DNA from: Psychrobacter sp. M13
GTDB taxonomy: Bacteria; Pseudomonadota; Gammaproteobacteria; Pseudomonadales; Moraxellaceae
Length of the DNA: 64,000 nucleotides
Assembly: GCF_030718935.1 (NCBI RefSeq)
Contig: NZ_CP132194.1
Span: forward strand, 1,984,001 to 2,048,000
Reading direction: 5' to 3'
Within the stretch, counting starts at the first letter, position 1. Each line of letters starts with the position of its first letter. Below are positions 20,932 to 29,281 of the stretch, piece by piece. Made by a program: the position numbers and the translations under genes. The notes under the pieces are model-generated. The model saw only the letters and a list, made by a program, of their open reading frames with translations. It did not search any database and was not told the origin of the DNA.

Positions 20932-21201
20932 TTAGGGTCTGTTGAACATTCATAAATGAGCACTGCTGATAGCTAAAATGGTTCTAGTTTAAGTAAAAAT
21001 CACAGGTAATGCAGATGCCTTGGCTAGATTTTTACAACGAATAGGGCGATTTTAGCATCAGCCTGCAAGGACAGGACTCTTTTTTGCCGATTCGTCATTA
21101 AAAAGATCCGCTTAGAGTGACTAAACTAGATATTTTTAATCTAGAATCGCCTAAAAAATAGTCACTGTCAGTGCCATGATCGAATTTTCAACAGACCCTA
21201 A
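20932..21201. mobile_element. MITE-like element with 15-bp terminal inverted repeats
   Basis: TTAGGGTCTGTTGAA at 20932-20946 is repeated in perfect inverse at 21187-21201 (TTCAACAGACCCTAA). The match continues after one mismatch with ATTC, giving about 19 of 20. The element is 270 bp and has no coding capacity. The outer TTA/TAA may include a short target duplication. Ends of this kind are typical of non-autonomous copies mobilised by IS transposases. The family was not determined. The rest of the 20576-21430 gap shows no gene. Confidence 0.7.
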
Positions 21202-21430
21202 TCTATAAATATTTAATTTATAGACATTTAACTAAAAATTATTAGTTAACAAGCGCTTAGCTAGTAAGTGCTTAGTTTTGACTGTCGCAACAATATATAG
21301 CTATCTATTATCACGGCTATTCGTGTAATCGCTGTGCCTTCAATAGACACGCCTTAGAATTATAGTGCTAGACATATATATTTTTGTGTCAGTTTTAGCT
21401 TATATAAACCACTACAAACAATTGCGAGGT

Positions 21431-23101
21431 ATGAATTTGAAAACTGAGTCATTGTTCCAATTCTCAGCAGTAACCGTTATTTTATTATTAATAGCCTTTT
21501 ATGGCGGTACTTATTTGTTATCGCTCCTGATTAAAAAAGACAAAGAATCAACCACTGGCTTTATGGTGGCAGGTCATGGCGTTGGCTTTGGTATGGGCGC
21601 CGCCAGCATGACCGCGACTTGGATTTGGGCGGCATCGTTTTATGCAGCAGCTACGTCCGGCTACAAATACGGCATATCAGGACCAATACATTATGGATTT
21701 TGGGGCGCATTGATGATTTTATTCATCTACCCTTTCGGTATGCGTTTTCGTGAACTCGCTCCTGATGGTCACACTTTAGGGGAGCTAATTCACGCCCGCC
21801 ATGGCTCATCAAGCCAATTAATTTTAGCCATATCCAACATTATGGGCAGCTTAATTAGCTTGATGGTCAACTTTACTGCCGCTGGTGCGCTAGTATCGGT
21901 ATTGTCGCCACTATCGTTCCAAACTGGGGTTATTATCGCTGGTATTGGGGTGCTGAGCTATACCCTCACCTCAGGCTTTCGGGCCTCAGTATTTACCGAT
22001 TTTGCTCAACTGGTCGCGTTGATGGCGATTGGGGTCGTGATTATTCCAGCGGTGCTATTCGCGATGGGTGGTCCTTCGGTCATGGTAGAAGGGCTGTCAA
22101 ATCTTACCTTTGAGCAGCAAGACTTCTTCTCATCTGAAGCATTCTTTATGCAAGGAGCGCCGTTCTTTGTAGCCGTGCTTGCTTATGCTATCGGTAACCA
22201 AACCATTACCCAGCGCCTATTTGCCATTGATAAAACTAAAATCAAAGCGACCTTTATCACAGCTACTGTCGGCTATGCGGGTATTGTCATTGGTCTTGGT
22301 ATGATAGGTCTCATGGCGCTAACGATAGGTATTGAACCTTTAGATGGCAATATGAATAACCTGATTCCGCAGATGGTTAGTACTTATTTGAATCCTGTGT
22401 TTATTGGCCTATTCTTTATCTTAGTTATCGGCTCACTATCATCAACCGCTGATTCAGACTTATCTGCGCTATCGACGATTATGATGGCCGATGTCTATGG
22501 CAAAAACATTGCCAAAAAAGGGCACGTTAAGCCCAAAACCATGATGCTAGTCGGTCGTGGTACGATGATTGTCGCCACTGCTGCAGGGCTTGTTTTTGCC
22601 AGCTTTAAGCTAGATATTCTCGTAATGTTAGTCTTCGTTGGTGCTTTATGGGGCGCTGTCGTTTTCCCTGTTATTGCTAGTGTCTATTGGAATCGGGTGA
22701 CCAATACAGCCTTTACCGCAGCGGTGTTGGTCGGACTGTTATTCTTCTGTATTGCCCGCTTTGAGCTGATACCTATTGTCGGTATTACCGCTCTATTCTT
22801 CGAAGTTATGGCAAGCGTCGGTGGCGCAGTCGTTATCGGGCTTATGGTGTTTGGTTTCTTAGGTCGCAAAATAGGTATGGGCGCGGCGGCTATCGCACTC
22901 GTATTCATGCTTGTATTTGCCACTGGCTTCTTGCGTCAATACATGGTGCTCGTCGCTTCATTGACAGCTTATGGCGTCAGTACGCTTGTCTGTGTCATCA
23001 TCAGTCTTATGGGTAATGAGTACTTCGATTTTGATTTGATTAAAGAACGTGTGGGCGACTATGACAAAAAAGCAAAGACACCCTCATTACCCAAAACTTA
23101 A
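21431..23101 (+). CDS. Sodium:solute symporter family transporter
   Basis: The protein (556 residues from the ATG at 21431) is an SSS-family (SLC5-like) sodium-coupled transporter with about 13-14 hydrophobic segments. Characteristic stretches include ASMTATWIWAASFYAAATSG near the N-terminus, GFRASVFTDFAQLVALMAIG, and SSTADSDLSALSTIMMADVYG, which is the conserved sodium-site region. The open frame extends upstream to 21365. The ATG at 21431 is preceded by GCGAGGT and starts just before the first membrane segment, so it is preferred. A 44-residue membrane protein gene follows 9 bp later. The substrate cannot be told; urea-transporter-like members look similar. Confidence 0.88.
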   Translation: MNLKTESLFQFSAVTVILLLIAFYGGTYLLSLLIKKDKESTTGFMVAGHGVGFGMGAASMTATWIWAASFYAAATSGYKYGISGPIHYGFWGALMILFIYPFGMRFRELAPDGHTLGELIHARHGSSSQLILAISNIMGSLISLMVNFTAAGALVSVLSPLSFQTGVIIAGIGVLSYTLTSGFRASVFTDFAQLVALMAIGVVIIPAVLFAMGGPSVMVEGLSNLTFEQQDFFSSEAFFMQGAPFFVAVLAYAIGNQTITQRLFAIDKTKIKATFITATVGYAGIVIGLGMIGLMALTIGIEPLDGNMNNLIPQMVSTYLNPVFIGLFFILVIGSLSSTADSDLSALSTIMMADVYGKNIAKKGHVKPKTMMLVGRGTMIVATAAGLVFASFKLDILVMLVFVGALWGAVVFPVIASVYWNRVTNTAFTAAVLVGLLFFCIARFELIPIVGITALFFEVMASVGGAVVIGLMVFGFLGRKIGMGAAAIALVFMLVFATGFLRQYMVLVASLTAYGVSTLVCVIISLMGNEYFDFDLIKERVGDYDKKAKTPSLPKT

Positions 23102-23110
23102 GGAGCTATT

Positions 23111-23245
23111 ATGGATAACGTTTACCTTTATGGATTCTATATTTTAATTTGGCCCGCGATTACGCTTGGCGTACTGGTGTTAATCTGTACTGCAACCTAT
23201 CGCGACATCAAAAAGGCTCGTAGTGATAATAAAGATATTATTTAA
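23111..23245 (+). CDS. Small membrane partner of SSS transporter (44 aa)
   Basis: ATG at 23111 to TAA at 23245 encodes 44 residues: a short N-terminus (MDNVYLYGFY), one hydrophobic helix (ILIWPAITLGVLVLICTATY) and a charged tail (RDIKKARSDNKDII). An AAGGAG site lies six bases upstream of the ATG and overlaps the transporter stop codon. Similar tiny membrane proteins are annotated in other genomes as putative transporter small subunits next to SSS genes. Coding is supported by ribosome binding site, context and amphipathic layout. Function is inferred. Confidence 0.75.
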   Translation: MDNVYLYGFYILIWPAITLGVLVLICTATYRDIKKARSDNKDII

Positions 23246-23464
23246 GCCTTTAAACGAGTCTTTGATAGCCTTACTGAGCGATCGCTTGGTAGGGCTATTT
23301 TTTGCTAGGCATTTTTGACTAATAGCGTTCATATAATTCTAAATAGCCAACTCTTTAATTATTAATAGAAGCATCAAGGTACTATTAAGTGCTAAATAAA
23401 GTGCTCTTATCTAAAAAATAGCTTGTAATTTAAAATAGTTTTGCTAATATAGTCAACCTTGATT

Positions 23465-23538
23465 GGCTGGATAGCAAAGTGGTAATGCACTGGACTGCAA
23501 CTCCTTGATCGTCGGTTCGATTCCGACTCCAGCCTCCA
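23465..23538 (+). tRNA. tRNA-Cys (GCA)
   Basis: A 74-nt tRNA including an encoded CCA. The acceptor GGCTGGA pairs with TCCAGCC. The D arm is GCA-loop-TGC. The T arm is GTCGG TTCGATT CCGAC. Anticodon GCA sits in the loop CTGCAAC. The anticodon stem is odd: CTGGA/TCCTT pairs only at its upper three positions, leaving 27-43 and 28-42 as C-U and U-U mismatches. Confidence 0.9.
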
Positions 23539-23650
23539 ATTATATCAAAATTTAGCTTGCATTCTCAATAAAATTGATTATAATAGCGACCACTTATCCA
23601 GTAACTAGATGGTCTATCAGCTAGATTACGCTAAGGATAAAACAAGTTTT

Positions 23651-23737
23651 GCCCGGGTGGTGAAATTGGTAGACACAAGGGATTTAAAATCCCTCGCTAG
23701 CAATAGCGTGCCGGTTCAAGTCCGGCTCCGGGTACCA
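23651..23737 (+). tRNA. tRNA-Leu (UAA)
   Basis: An 87-nt class II tRNA with encoded CCA. The acceptor GCCCGGG pairs with CTCCGGGT in the usual way. The anticodon stem GGGAT/ATCCC encloses TTTAAAA with anticodon TAA. There is a long variable arm (CGCTAGCAATAGCG) and T loop GGTTCAAGTCC. It lies 112 bp after tRNA-Cys on the same strand and is followed by a strong terminator. Confidence 0.96.
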
Positions 23738-23750
23738 TTATAGTAGTTCT

Positions 23751-23788
23751 AAAAACACCGTTAATCTTTGAGATTAGCGGTGTTTTTT
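23751..23788 (+). terminator. Terminator of the tRNA-Cys/tRNA-Leu unit
   Basis: A 17-bp stem with one wobble pair (AAAAACACCGTTAATCT / AGATTAGCGGTGTTTTT), a 3-nt loop and a T-run, 13 bp after the tRNA-Leu CCA. Confidence 0.92.
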
Positions 23789-24021
23789 TATGCTTATTTT
23801 AGATGACTAGTTTTAAATAACTAACCGCTTATCTCGGCTACCAAAGATAGCTTTATCACCACGATTGTACACGCGCAAATTAAAATCTAGATTGTAGTCT
23901 CAAATACACAAACAGTTTCGAATACATTAACAACAGTTATTTGACATTTTCCCATGCTATTATTAAGTTCGCTAGATGCTATCTATTTGAATTAATAGTG
24001 TTTACTACAAGGAAGAAGATT

Positions 24022-24822
24022 ATGCCAACAATTGATGTTAACGGAACTACGCTTTTCTATGATGAGCAAGGCCCCAAAGACGCTCCTACATTGGTACTGA
24101 GTCACTCACTATTTTTTGATCGAGAAATGTTTATTCATCAAATAGAGGGACTCTCTAAGCACATCAGAGTAATAACCTATGACCATAGAGACCAAGGGAA
24201 AAGTGCTCGATCTGAATTGAAAAGCGTCGATATGGATACTTTAACTGACGATGCCGCAGCTTTCATTGAGGCGCTTGATATAGCCCCTTGCTTTTTTGCT
24301 GGAAACTCCATGGGCGGTTTTGTTGCTTTGCGTTTGGCGGCTCGTCGCCCAGATTTACTAAAAGGATGTATCGTACTTGGATCTAGCGGCGAACTTGAAT
24401 ACAAACTAGCAGAGTTCTCACCTCTCATTGATGGCGTAGAGGCAAACGGTACTGAACCATTTATTGATACCCTTATGTACATTATGTTTGGTGATGACTA
24501 TTTAGCAGACTCTTCGCGTGAGAGTGAGCGCGAAAATTGGCGTAAGTATATGATGGAGCTAGGACCAGATATTTCACGTAGTGCTCACGGCGTTATTCAT
24601 CGAAAAGGTGTGCTGGACGAACTCAAAGAATCTTCGGTTCCACTATTAATATTAGCAGGCGAGCAAGATCATGCCTACGAAGTCCCACTCTCAGAAAATA
24701 TTGCTCAAACCGTATCTGAGAGTCAGATGTTTGTAGTTGCTAAAGCTGGTCACTCAGTAGCGCTTGAGCAACCTGAAATTGTAAATGATTATATTGCGAA
24801 TTTCATCTCAGAACACTCTTAA
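24022..24822 (+). CDS. Alpha/beta-fold hydrolase
   Basis: The 266-residue protein is a single-domain alpha/beta hydrolase. The nucleophile elbow is GNSMGG (about residue 93). An oxyanion-hole region LSHSLFFDREMF lies near residue 27. The probable acid is in LAGEQDHAYEVP, and the catalytic His in AKAGHSVALEQPE near the C-terminus. This resembles 3-oxoadipate enol-lactonase and related esterases; no aromatic-degradation genes are adjacent, so the substrate is unknown. The frame is open back to 23941, but the ATG at 24022 has AAGGAAGAAG just upstream and starts the domain directly. Confidence 0.88.
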   Translation: MPTIDVNGTTLFYDEQGPKDAPTLVLSHSLFFDREMFIHQIEGLSKHIRVITYDHRDQGKSARSELKSVDMDTLTDDAAAFIEALDIAPCFFAGNSMGGFVALRLAARRPDLLKGCIVLGSSGELEYKLAEFSPLIDGVEANGTEPFIDTLMYIMFGDDYLADSSRESERENWRKYMMELGPDISRSAHGVIHRKGVLDELKESSVPLLILAGEQDHAYEVPLSENIAQTVSESQMFVVAKAGHSVALEQPEIVNDYIANFISEHS

Positions 24823-25174
24823 GATGCTTGGTAATCTATTGGACCAAACTCTCTATGAATACAGCCTAATATCATGATGGTTGGGCTGTCGCAAGCTTTA
24901 AGATATCCTATGTCAACAGAAAAACTTGCTAAGTGTATATTTACTATAATGTCTCTTATTAGAATCTTGAGAACGCTAATTTAAGTAACCAAAAGTATGT
25001 CTGTATCATATGCAAACTAATAAAATATGACTGCTTAAGATCACTTAACAAATGAATTAATGTTGTTTCTAATTATTGCTATTTTAAGATATGATTGTAA
25101 GGTGAAATAGTAAGTGTCTTTACATACTGTCTAATTCCGATAATTAAACTTTAACAATAACATGGACGTTATTT
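24823..25174. other. Intergenic region before lipase-like gene
   Basis: A 352-bp A/T-rich gap. It contains a 9-bp inverted repeat ACAGCCTAA/TTGGGCTGT (24861-24889, one wobble) without a T-run. No gene or clear promoter was identified. Confidence 0.45.
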
Positions 25175-26929
25175 ATGAAAAAATACCAGCATACTTCCGA
25201 TGTAAGTATATCGATGAGCAATACCTCAGTTATTAAGTCATTAGCTACCAAACGTTCTCTTACTTTAACAGTGCTGGCAACGTGCATAAGCCTTGCACTG
25301 GTGGGTTGTGATGATGACGACTCCTCTTTTAAAGAAGTCGTTCAAAATCCTGCAAATCCAATTAAATTACTTGAATCGCCTGAAATTACGAAAGTATTTA
25401 CTGCCCAAGAGCTAAAACAAGCTATCGATGCTGAAGGCATCAATGTTAGTGCCAAGGTAGATGATCCTGTTTGCGGTATCACTGTCCACTATATCAATCA
25501 TACCACCACTGGAGTAGCAGGCGAGGCAACCAATGCAACAGGAGCTGTGATTACTCCCAATGGTAATGATCCTATCTGCCAAGGCGAGCGCCCTATTACG
25601 CTATATGCACATGGAACGAACTCTGATAAAAACTACAATCTAGCAGCGCTCAACGACCCTACTAACCCTGCTTATTTAAAATCGTTAGTAGTAGCCGCTA
25701 CTTACGTCGGTCAAGGGGATATCTTAGTTGCCCCCAACTATCCAGGTTATGACAAATCTGACTTATCCTATATTCCGTATAATACGGTGGAGCAAGGTAA
25801 GCAGATGATTGACGCGCTAGAAGCAGGTAAGCTTACGGTCGATACAGTCAATACTAGCAATAGACAGTCTGTGAGCAGTACTGTCACCTATAACGATAAG
25901 CTCTTTATAACGGGGTTCTCACAAGGTGGTTACGCTACAATGGCGACTGCTAAATTACTTGATGAGGCAGGAACACCAGCTACCGCTATCAGCCCAAGCT
26001 CTGGTGCTTACGCTATCTCTGCCTTTGCCGATTCTATTCTCTCAGGTAACGTTATTGCTGGAGGTACTATCTTTTTACCTTTGCTGAGCGCAAGCTACAG
26101 AGAAGAGTTCAAAAATGCTAATGGTGAGGGTAGTCCCTTCGATGAAATTTATGCTGCTCGATACACCAATGCGCCTAATTTATTTCCGACACAAGGCTCC
26201 GTCAATAGCTTGTTCCAAACTGGCCAATTGCCCGTCACTAGCTTATTCCAAGCAGCACCAACTGGTTATGACTTCTTAGATCCCATTTCTCCTGCTTCGC
26301 CACTATTTGCTTTTGGTTTTGATAAAACAAACTATCTATTCAATACCAACTTTAGAGCTAAATATGTACAAGATATGAGAAAATATCCTGACGGTACATT
26401 CCCAACCTTTACTACAGCAGCATTGGCAGTTAATAGTGAGAACGGTGTACGCCAAGCTTTTATAAAAAATGACCTACGTAATTATGAGCCGACGATGCCT
26501 GTTCTTATGTGTGGTGGTAATCAAGATCCAAGTGTGATCTTCGATATTAACACTACAACTCAGTCACGCATTTGGCAAGACAAAAAGGACATACAGTTTG
26601 CTGCATTAGATGTGGATATTACTAATAAAGACGCACGTATCGCTGCTAATAAATCAGCATATGTTAGTACGTTGCCGACCATTATTAATAATGGTATTCA
26701 ACCTGTCGTTGATGATGTTCAGAAAAACTTCTCCACTGAACTTAATACTCTTCTAACTGCTGCTTATACCTCTGCCTTTACTGCTGCCATTACTTCAGGT
26801 AGCACTCAAGCTGAGGCCACAGGCGCAGGTCAAGTTGCAAGCTATACTGCGCTACTCTCAAACTATCATGGCATAGCTGATACTTATTGTGTCAGAGCAG
26901 CAAACGGTTTCTTCGCTCAATACCGCTAA
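25175..26929 (+). CDS. Lipase-like alpha/beta hydrolase lipoprotein
   Basis: The 584-residue protein has a long N-terminal signal with a lipobox at LALVGC (about residue 45) followed by an acidic stretch, indicating an outer membrane lipoprotein. The catalytic fold carries the nucleophile motif GFSQGGYATM near residue 248. ITLYAHGT near residue 143 probably forms the oxyanion region. LMCGGNQDPSV contributes the likely acid, and NYHGIADTYC at the C-terminus gives the likely histidine. The arrangement resembles secreted lipases/esterases of the LIP-like type. The N-terminal 33 residues before the hydrophobic core are long. No neighbour suggests a specific substrate. Confidence 0.82.
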   Translation: MKKYQHTSDVSISMSNTSVIKSLATKRSLTLTVLATCISLALVGCDDDDSSFKEVVQNPANPIKLLESPEITKVFTAQELKQAIDAEGINVSAKVDDPVCGITVHYINHTTTGVAGEATNATGAVITPNGNDPICQGERPITLYAHGTNSDKNYNLAALNDPTNPAYLKSLVVAATYVGQGDILVAPNYPGYDKSDLSYIPYNTVEQGKQMIDALEAGKLTVDTVNTSNRQSVSSTVTYNDKLFITGFSQGGYATMATAKLLDEAGTPATAISPSSGAYAISAFADSILSGNVIAGGTIFLPLLSASYREEFKNANGEGSPFDEIYAARYTNAPNLFPTQGSVNSLFQTGQLPVTSLFQAAPTGYDFLDPISPASPLFAFGFDKTNYLFNTNFRAKYVQDMRKYPDGTFPTFTTAALAVNSENGVRQAFIKNDLRNYEPTMPVLMCGGNQDPSVIFDINTTTQSRIWQDKKDIQFAALDVDITNKDARIAANKSAYVSTLPTIINNGIQPVVDDVQKNFSTELNTLLTAAYTSAFTAAITSGSTQAEATGAGQVASYTALLSNYHGIADTYCVRAANGFFAQYR

Positions 26930-27091
26930 AAGATTCGTTGCTCTCATTTAATCTTAAATGAGAGTACTGATTTAAATTAATAGATTCCTCTCCATAACCA
27001 AAGAGCAAAACCATTTGGATGATCGATACCGTTGAGGACGCAATTGAACCGCCCTACTCGATCGAGTTGAAGCGGTTATACAAATTCAGAC

Positions 27092-27335
27092 TTAGCGCTC
27101 ATTTATCTTAGTGTTAATCCAACTCGCAATCTCACTAGCTACCCACACTACTCTTACCTTCGTAAGCTGTATCTTTTTAGGGAACGTTGGGTCGTAGCGG
27201 TCAGAGTTTTCATTGATAAGCTCATATAGTAGAGCGGCTTAGAGCAGTATAACTACTAACATCTTTAATGCTCAATAGCTGTGGGATGTGGTTGCATTGC
27301 TTAATTACAGGCTTTATTATGATTAAATTATCCAT
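27092..27335 (-). pseudogene. Frameshifted AlpA-like phage regulator
   Basis: From the ATG at 27335 (AGGAGA site six bases upstream) the minus strand reads MDNLIIIKPVIKQC and then LLSIKDVSSYTALSRSTI, the start of an AlpA winged-helix domain. The frame then hits a stop. Shifting frame restores YELINENSDRYDP, FPKKIQLTKVRVVWV and ASEIASWINTKINER to a stop near 27092. Together these form a complete AlpA-type DNA-binding protein with an apparent 2-nt deletion at about 27229-27237. AlpA proteins regulate excision genes of P4-like satellites and prophages. This indicates a decayed integrated element. Left end coordinates are approximate by a base or two. Confidence 0.7.
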
Positions 27336-27437
27336 GATTATCTCCTAATAATTGAATGAGAGCATCTCCTCTCATACAGTTACCGAGTCCCATATTTTTT
27401 TACTGCGTCCTGTGCAGTCCTGTCTGTACTTAGCCAA

Positions 27438-27468
27438 AAAAAAGAGCTGAATCACTCAGCTCTTTTTT
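27438..27468 (-). terminator. Terminator inside decayed islet
   Basis: AAAAAGAGCTGA / TCAGCTCTTTTTT with a 5-nt loop and A/T runs on both sides. On the minus strand it follows the gene fragment ending at 27494. It may work in both directions. Confidence 0.8.
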
Positions 27469-27493
27469 ATACCGTATGTTTGCGTTGGCTGTA

Positions 27494-27750
27494 CTAGCTT
27501 ACCGCTGTCACACTTTGCCGTAGCCCCTGCTCAATGCTTGTAGCGTCATGTATTGGCAGTGTTTTCACTGGATTAACTTTTTGTATTTCATTTTGATCAC
27601 TACCTTCATTAATATTGAACTCTTCTACCTCATAAGCCTCTTCGCTATCAATCCCAAAGCACGAGTTCACGTAACCTTGCTTCGCAGTCTTAGTGCTGCT
27701 TGATCAAAGCCATGTTCGCTAAGCTCAGTATCAAATGTAGAAGCCGTCAT
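27494..27750 (-). pseudogene. Unidentified C-terminal gene fragment (frameshifted)
   Basis: On the minus strand, FDTELSEHGFDQAALRLRSK is followed after a frameshift by KQGYVNSCFGIDSEEAYEV, then by EEFNINEGSDQNEIQ, and ends with GLRQSVTAVS and a TAG at 27494-27496. The terminator at 27438-27468 follows. Codon use and the downstream terminator suggest the real 3' end of a former gene whose front was lost where the IS3 remnant begins. I do not recognise the family. Confidence 0.5.
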
Positions 27751-28205
27751 GCTGACTGCGTAATGAGTGCTTCTCAGGACAGACCTCTAAGTCTTTAGCG
27801 CGATAATAAGCCGATGGAGTAATCGGTAGGACTCTACAAACTGACTCGATCCCGTATTGATATTTATGCTCATCGATAAACCTAACCATTGTCTTAGTCA
27901 GCGGTCGAGCTCCGCCTGGGCAAAAAAGCGGCTGCCTTCCTGATAATCTCGTTGGCTTGCTTGAGTTATTTGATCTCGCGTTCAAGCTCTTTAATACGTG
28001 CAGCTTGATCTTGAGCTTGAATAGTAGCTGGTATGGTTTTATCGATGTGCTTTTTATGCCAGGATCGCAGGGTTTCAGGTGTGCAGCCAATCTTAGGCGC
28101 TATGACTTGAATGGCCGATCAGGTGGAAGGGTAGTCATTCGCAGCTTCAATTAGAATACGAATAGCTCAATCTTTAATCTCAGGGGTGTAGTTTCGTGTT
28201 TTCAT
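27745..28205 (-). pseudogene. IS3-family transposase remnant (OrfA plus start of OrfB)
   Basis: Starting at the ATG at 28205, the minus strand reads MKTRNYTPEIKD, a stop, AIRILIEAANDYPST, a stop, then APKIGCTPETLRSW, KHIDKTIPATIQAQDQAARI and KELEREIK before further stops. This is the OrfA helix-turn-helix/leucine-zipper region of IS3-group elements. After a frameshift, TKTMVRFIDEHKYQYGIESV, CRVLPITPSAYYRAKDLEV and LRSQHDGFYI are the beginning of OrfB. The DDE catalytic core is absent. The right end of the element, with GGGCGGTTCA at 28246-28255, is retained. It is a dead IS copy. Confidence 0.85.
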
Positions 28206-28245
28206 TATCGTATTCTCTCAGAAAGTTAGGTCTCCGACAATCACG

Positions 28246-28255
28246 GGGCGGTTCA
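28246..28255. repeat. Right terminal end of IS3 remnant
   Basis: The minus strand reads TGAACCGCCCCGTGATTG here, typical of IS3-group termini, 50 bp upstream of the transposase start. Five bases separate it from the eutC stop codon. A 10-bp copy TGAACCGCCC near 27046 could be the other end, but see the rejected list. Confidence 0.6.
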
Positions 28256-28260
28256 GTCAG

Positions 28261-29220
28261 CTATAAAAACTTTATCTTTGCTTGATCTTGATTTAATACA
28301 GGCAATTCTTGCTCATCCTTTAAGTCAACGCCTGATAACTCAAGTTGATAAGATTTTTTCATCAGTGCTAATAGACGGCTTGCGGCTACTCTAATTGGAA
28401 GCCCAGCTGTTCGTACATTAGAGATGCAATTTCGCATAGCGTCATGGCTTGATGATTGAGCTTTCCAAGTATAATAAATACCTAAGCTATCAGGCGAGCT
28501 TAGACCGGGGCGCTCACCAATCAGCATCACCAACATCTTAGCATTGAAGCTCTCTGCAACCTCATCGCCTAAAGCAACGCGACTTCCTGTAGCAATAACT
28601 AATGGCGCAATGCTCCAGCCTTCTTCCTTAAATAAATGAATAAGTTCTGCAACAAGCTTTGGTCCATTCTCTGCTATTGCCCTTGCAGATAGACCATCTC
28701 CCATGACAATTACTACGTCATAAGACTTATCTTCACCAAACTGCCCTACCTTCTTAGATGAGTCAGTACTTAGCAATCTTCCCCAGTCTGGACGTTTAAG
28801 ATAGTCCGCTTTATTCTTGGCTTGGCTCATTACTTTAAGGAGTTGCAAGTTATCGTCTGACTGTGCTGGTTCTTGACTATTAGTCTGTAGCAAATCTTCA
28901 GCTGTTCTATCTATGTCTATCTCTGTAATAGTTGTATTACAATGTTTAGATAAATCAGCTATTAAAGCGTCGACATCTAGATTCTGTAGTACTGCATCTT
29001 TAGCTTCAGCGTGATCAAGCTGAAATTTTAATAAGGGTTTGGTCGGAATACTACAGCCAACCCGACCTAAAGCAATTCTGGAGTCTGTATGTTCTTTTAG
29101 TTTTTGCCAAACATCCCTATGAACCAGTTCGGTAGAATCGCTATCGGAGTGAGCACTACTTGCTTCAAGCTGACTGTCTATAACCTCCGATTGCTTCGTT
29201 TGTCGATAGTCAATAGACAT
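28261..29220 (-). CDS. eutC: Ethanolamine ammonia-lyase small subunit
   Basis: EutC with EutB forms the adenosylcobalamin-dependent enzyme that splits ethanolamine into acetaldehyde and ammonia. The protein (about 319 residues) has the family blocks ARIALGRVGCSIPT-like (DSRIALGRVGCSIPT), VIVMGDGLSARAIAENGPKL and MLIGERPGLSSPDSLGIYYT, and a C-terminal region RTAGLPIRVAASRLLALM. The frame extends to 29235, but the ATG at 29220 has GGAGA seven bases upstream. The first 40 residues are polar and more extended than in E. coli. The gene follows eutB by 61 bp. An IS3-family end lies five bases after its stop codon, so the reading frame survived the insertion intact. Confidence 0.95.
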   Translation of the reverse strand: MSIDYRQTKQSEVIDSQLEASSAHSDSDSTELVHRDVWQKLKEHTDSRIALGRVGCSIPTKPLLKFQLDHAEAKDAVLQNLDVDALIADLSKHCNTTITEIDIDRTAEDLLQTNSQEPAQSDDNLQLLKVMSQAKNKADYLKRPDWGRLLSTDSSKKVGQFGEDKSYDVVIVMGDGLSARAIAENGPKLVAELIHLFKEEGWSIAPLVIATGSRVALGDEVAESFNAKMLVMLIGERPGLSSPDSLGIYYTWKAQSSSHDAMRNCISNVRTAGLPIRVAASRLLALMKKSYQLELSGVDLKDEQELPVLNQDQAKIKFL

Positions 29221-29281
29221 AGAGTTCTCCATCATAAGTTAGTACTACAATAAATAATTAATTCACGTCAAAAAAAGATCA

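Noticed and set aside
24861..24889. Inverted repeat after the alpha/beta hydrolase gene
   Set aside because: It lacks a T-run and has a wobble pair, so it was not called as a terminator.
26941..26964. CTCTCATTTAA/TTAAATGAGAG hairpin after the lipase-like gene
   Set aside because: A perfect dyad but without a T-run in either direction. It may be a weak terminator, but not enough to call.
27046..27055. TGAACCGCCC matching the IS3-remnant terminus in inverse
   Set aside because: It could be the left end of a 1.2-kb IS, but the DNA between is AlpA-like and other non-IS sequence. The match sits inside a short coding-like stretch on the minus strand. I kept it only as a possibility.
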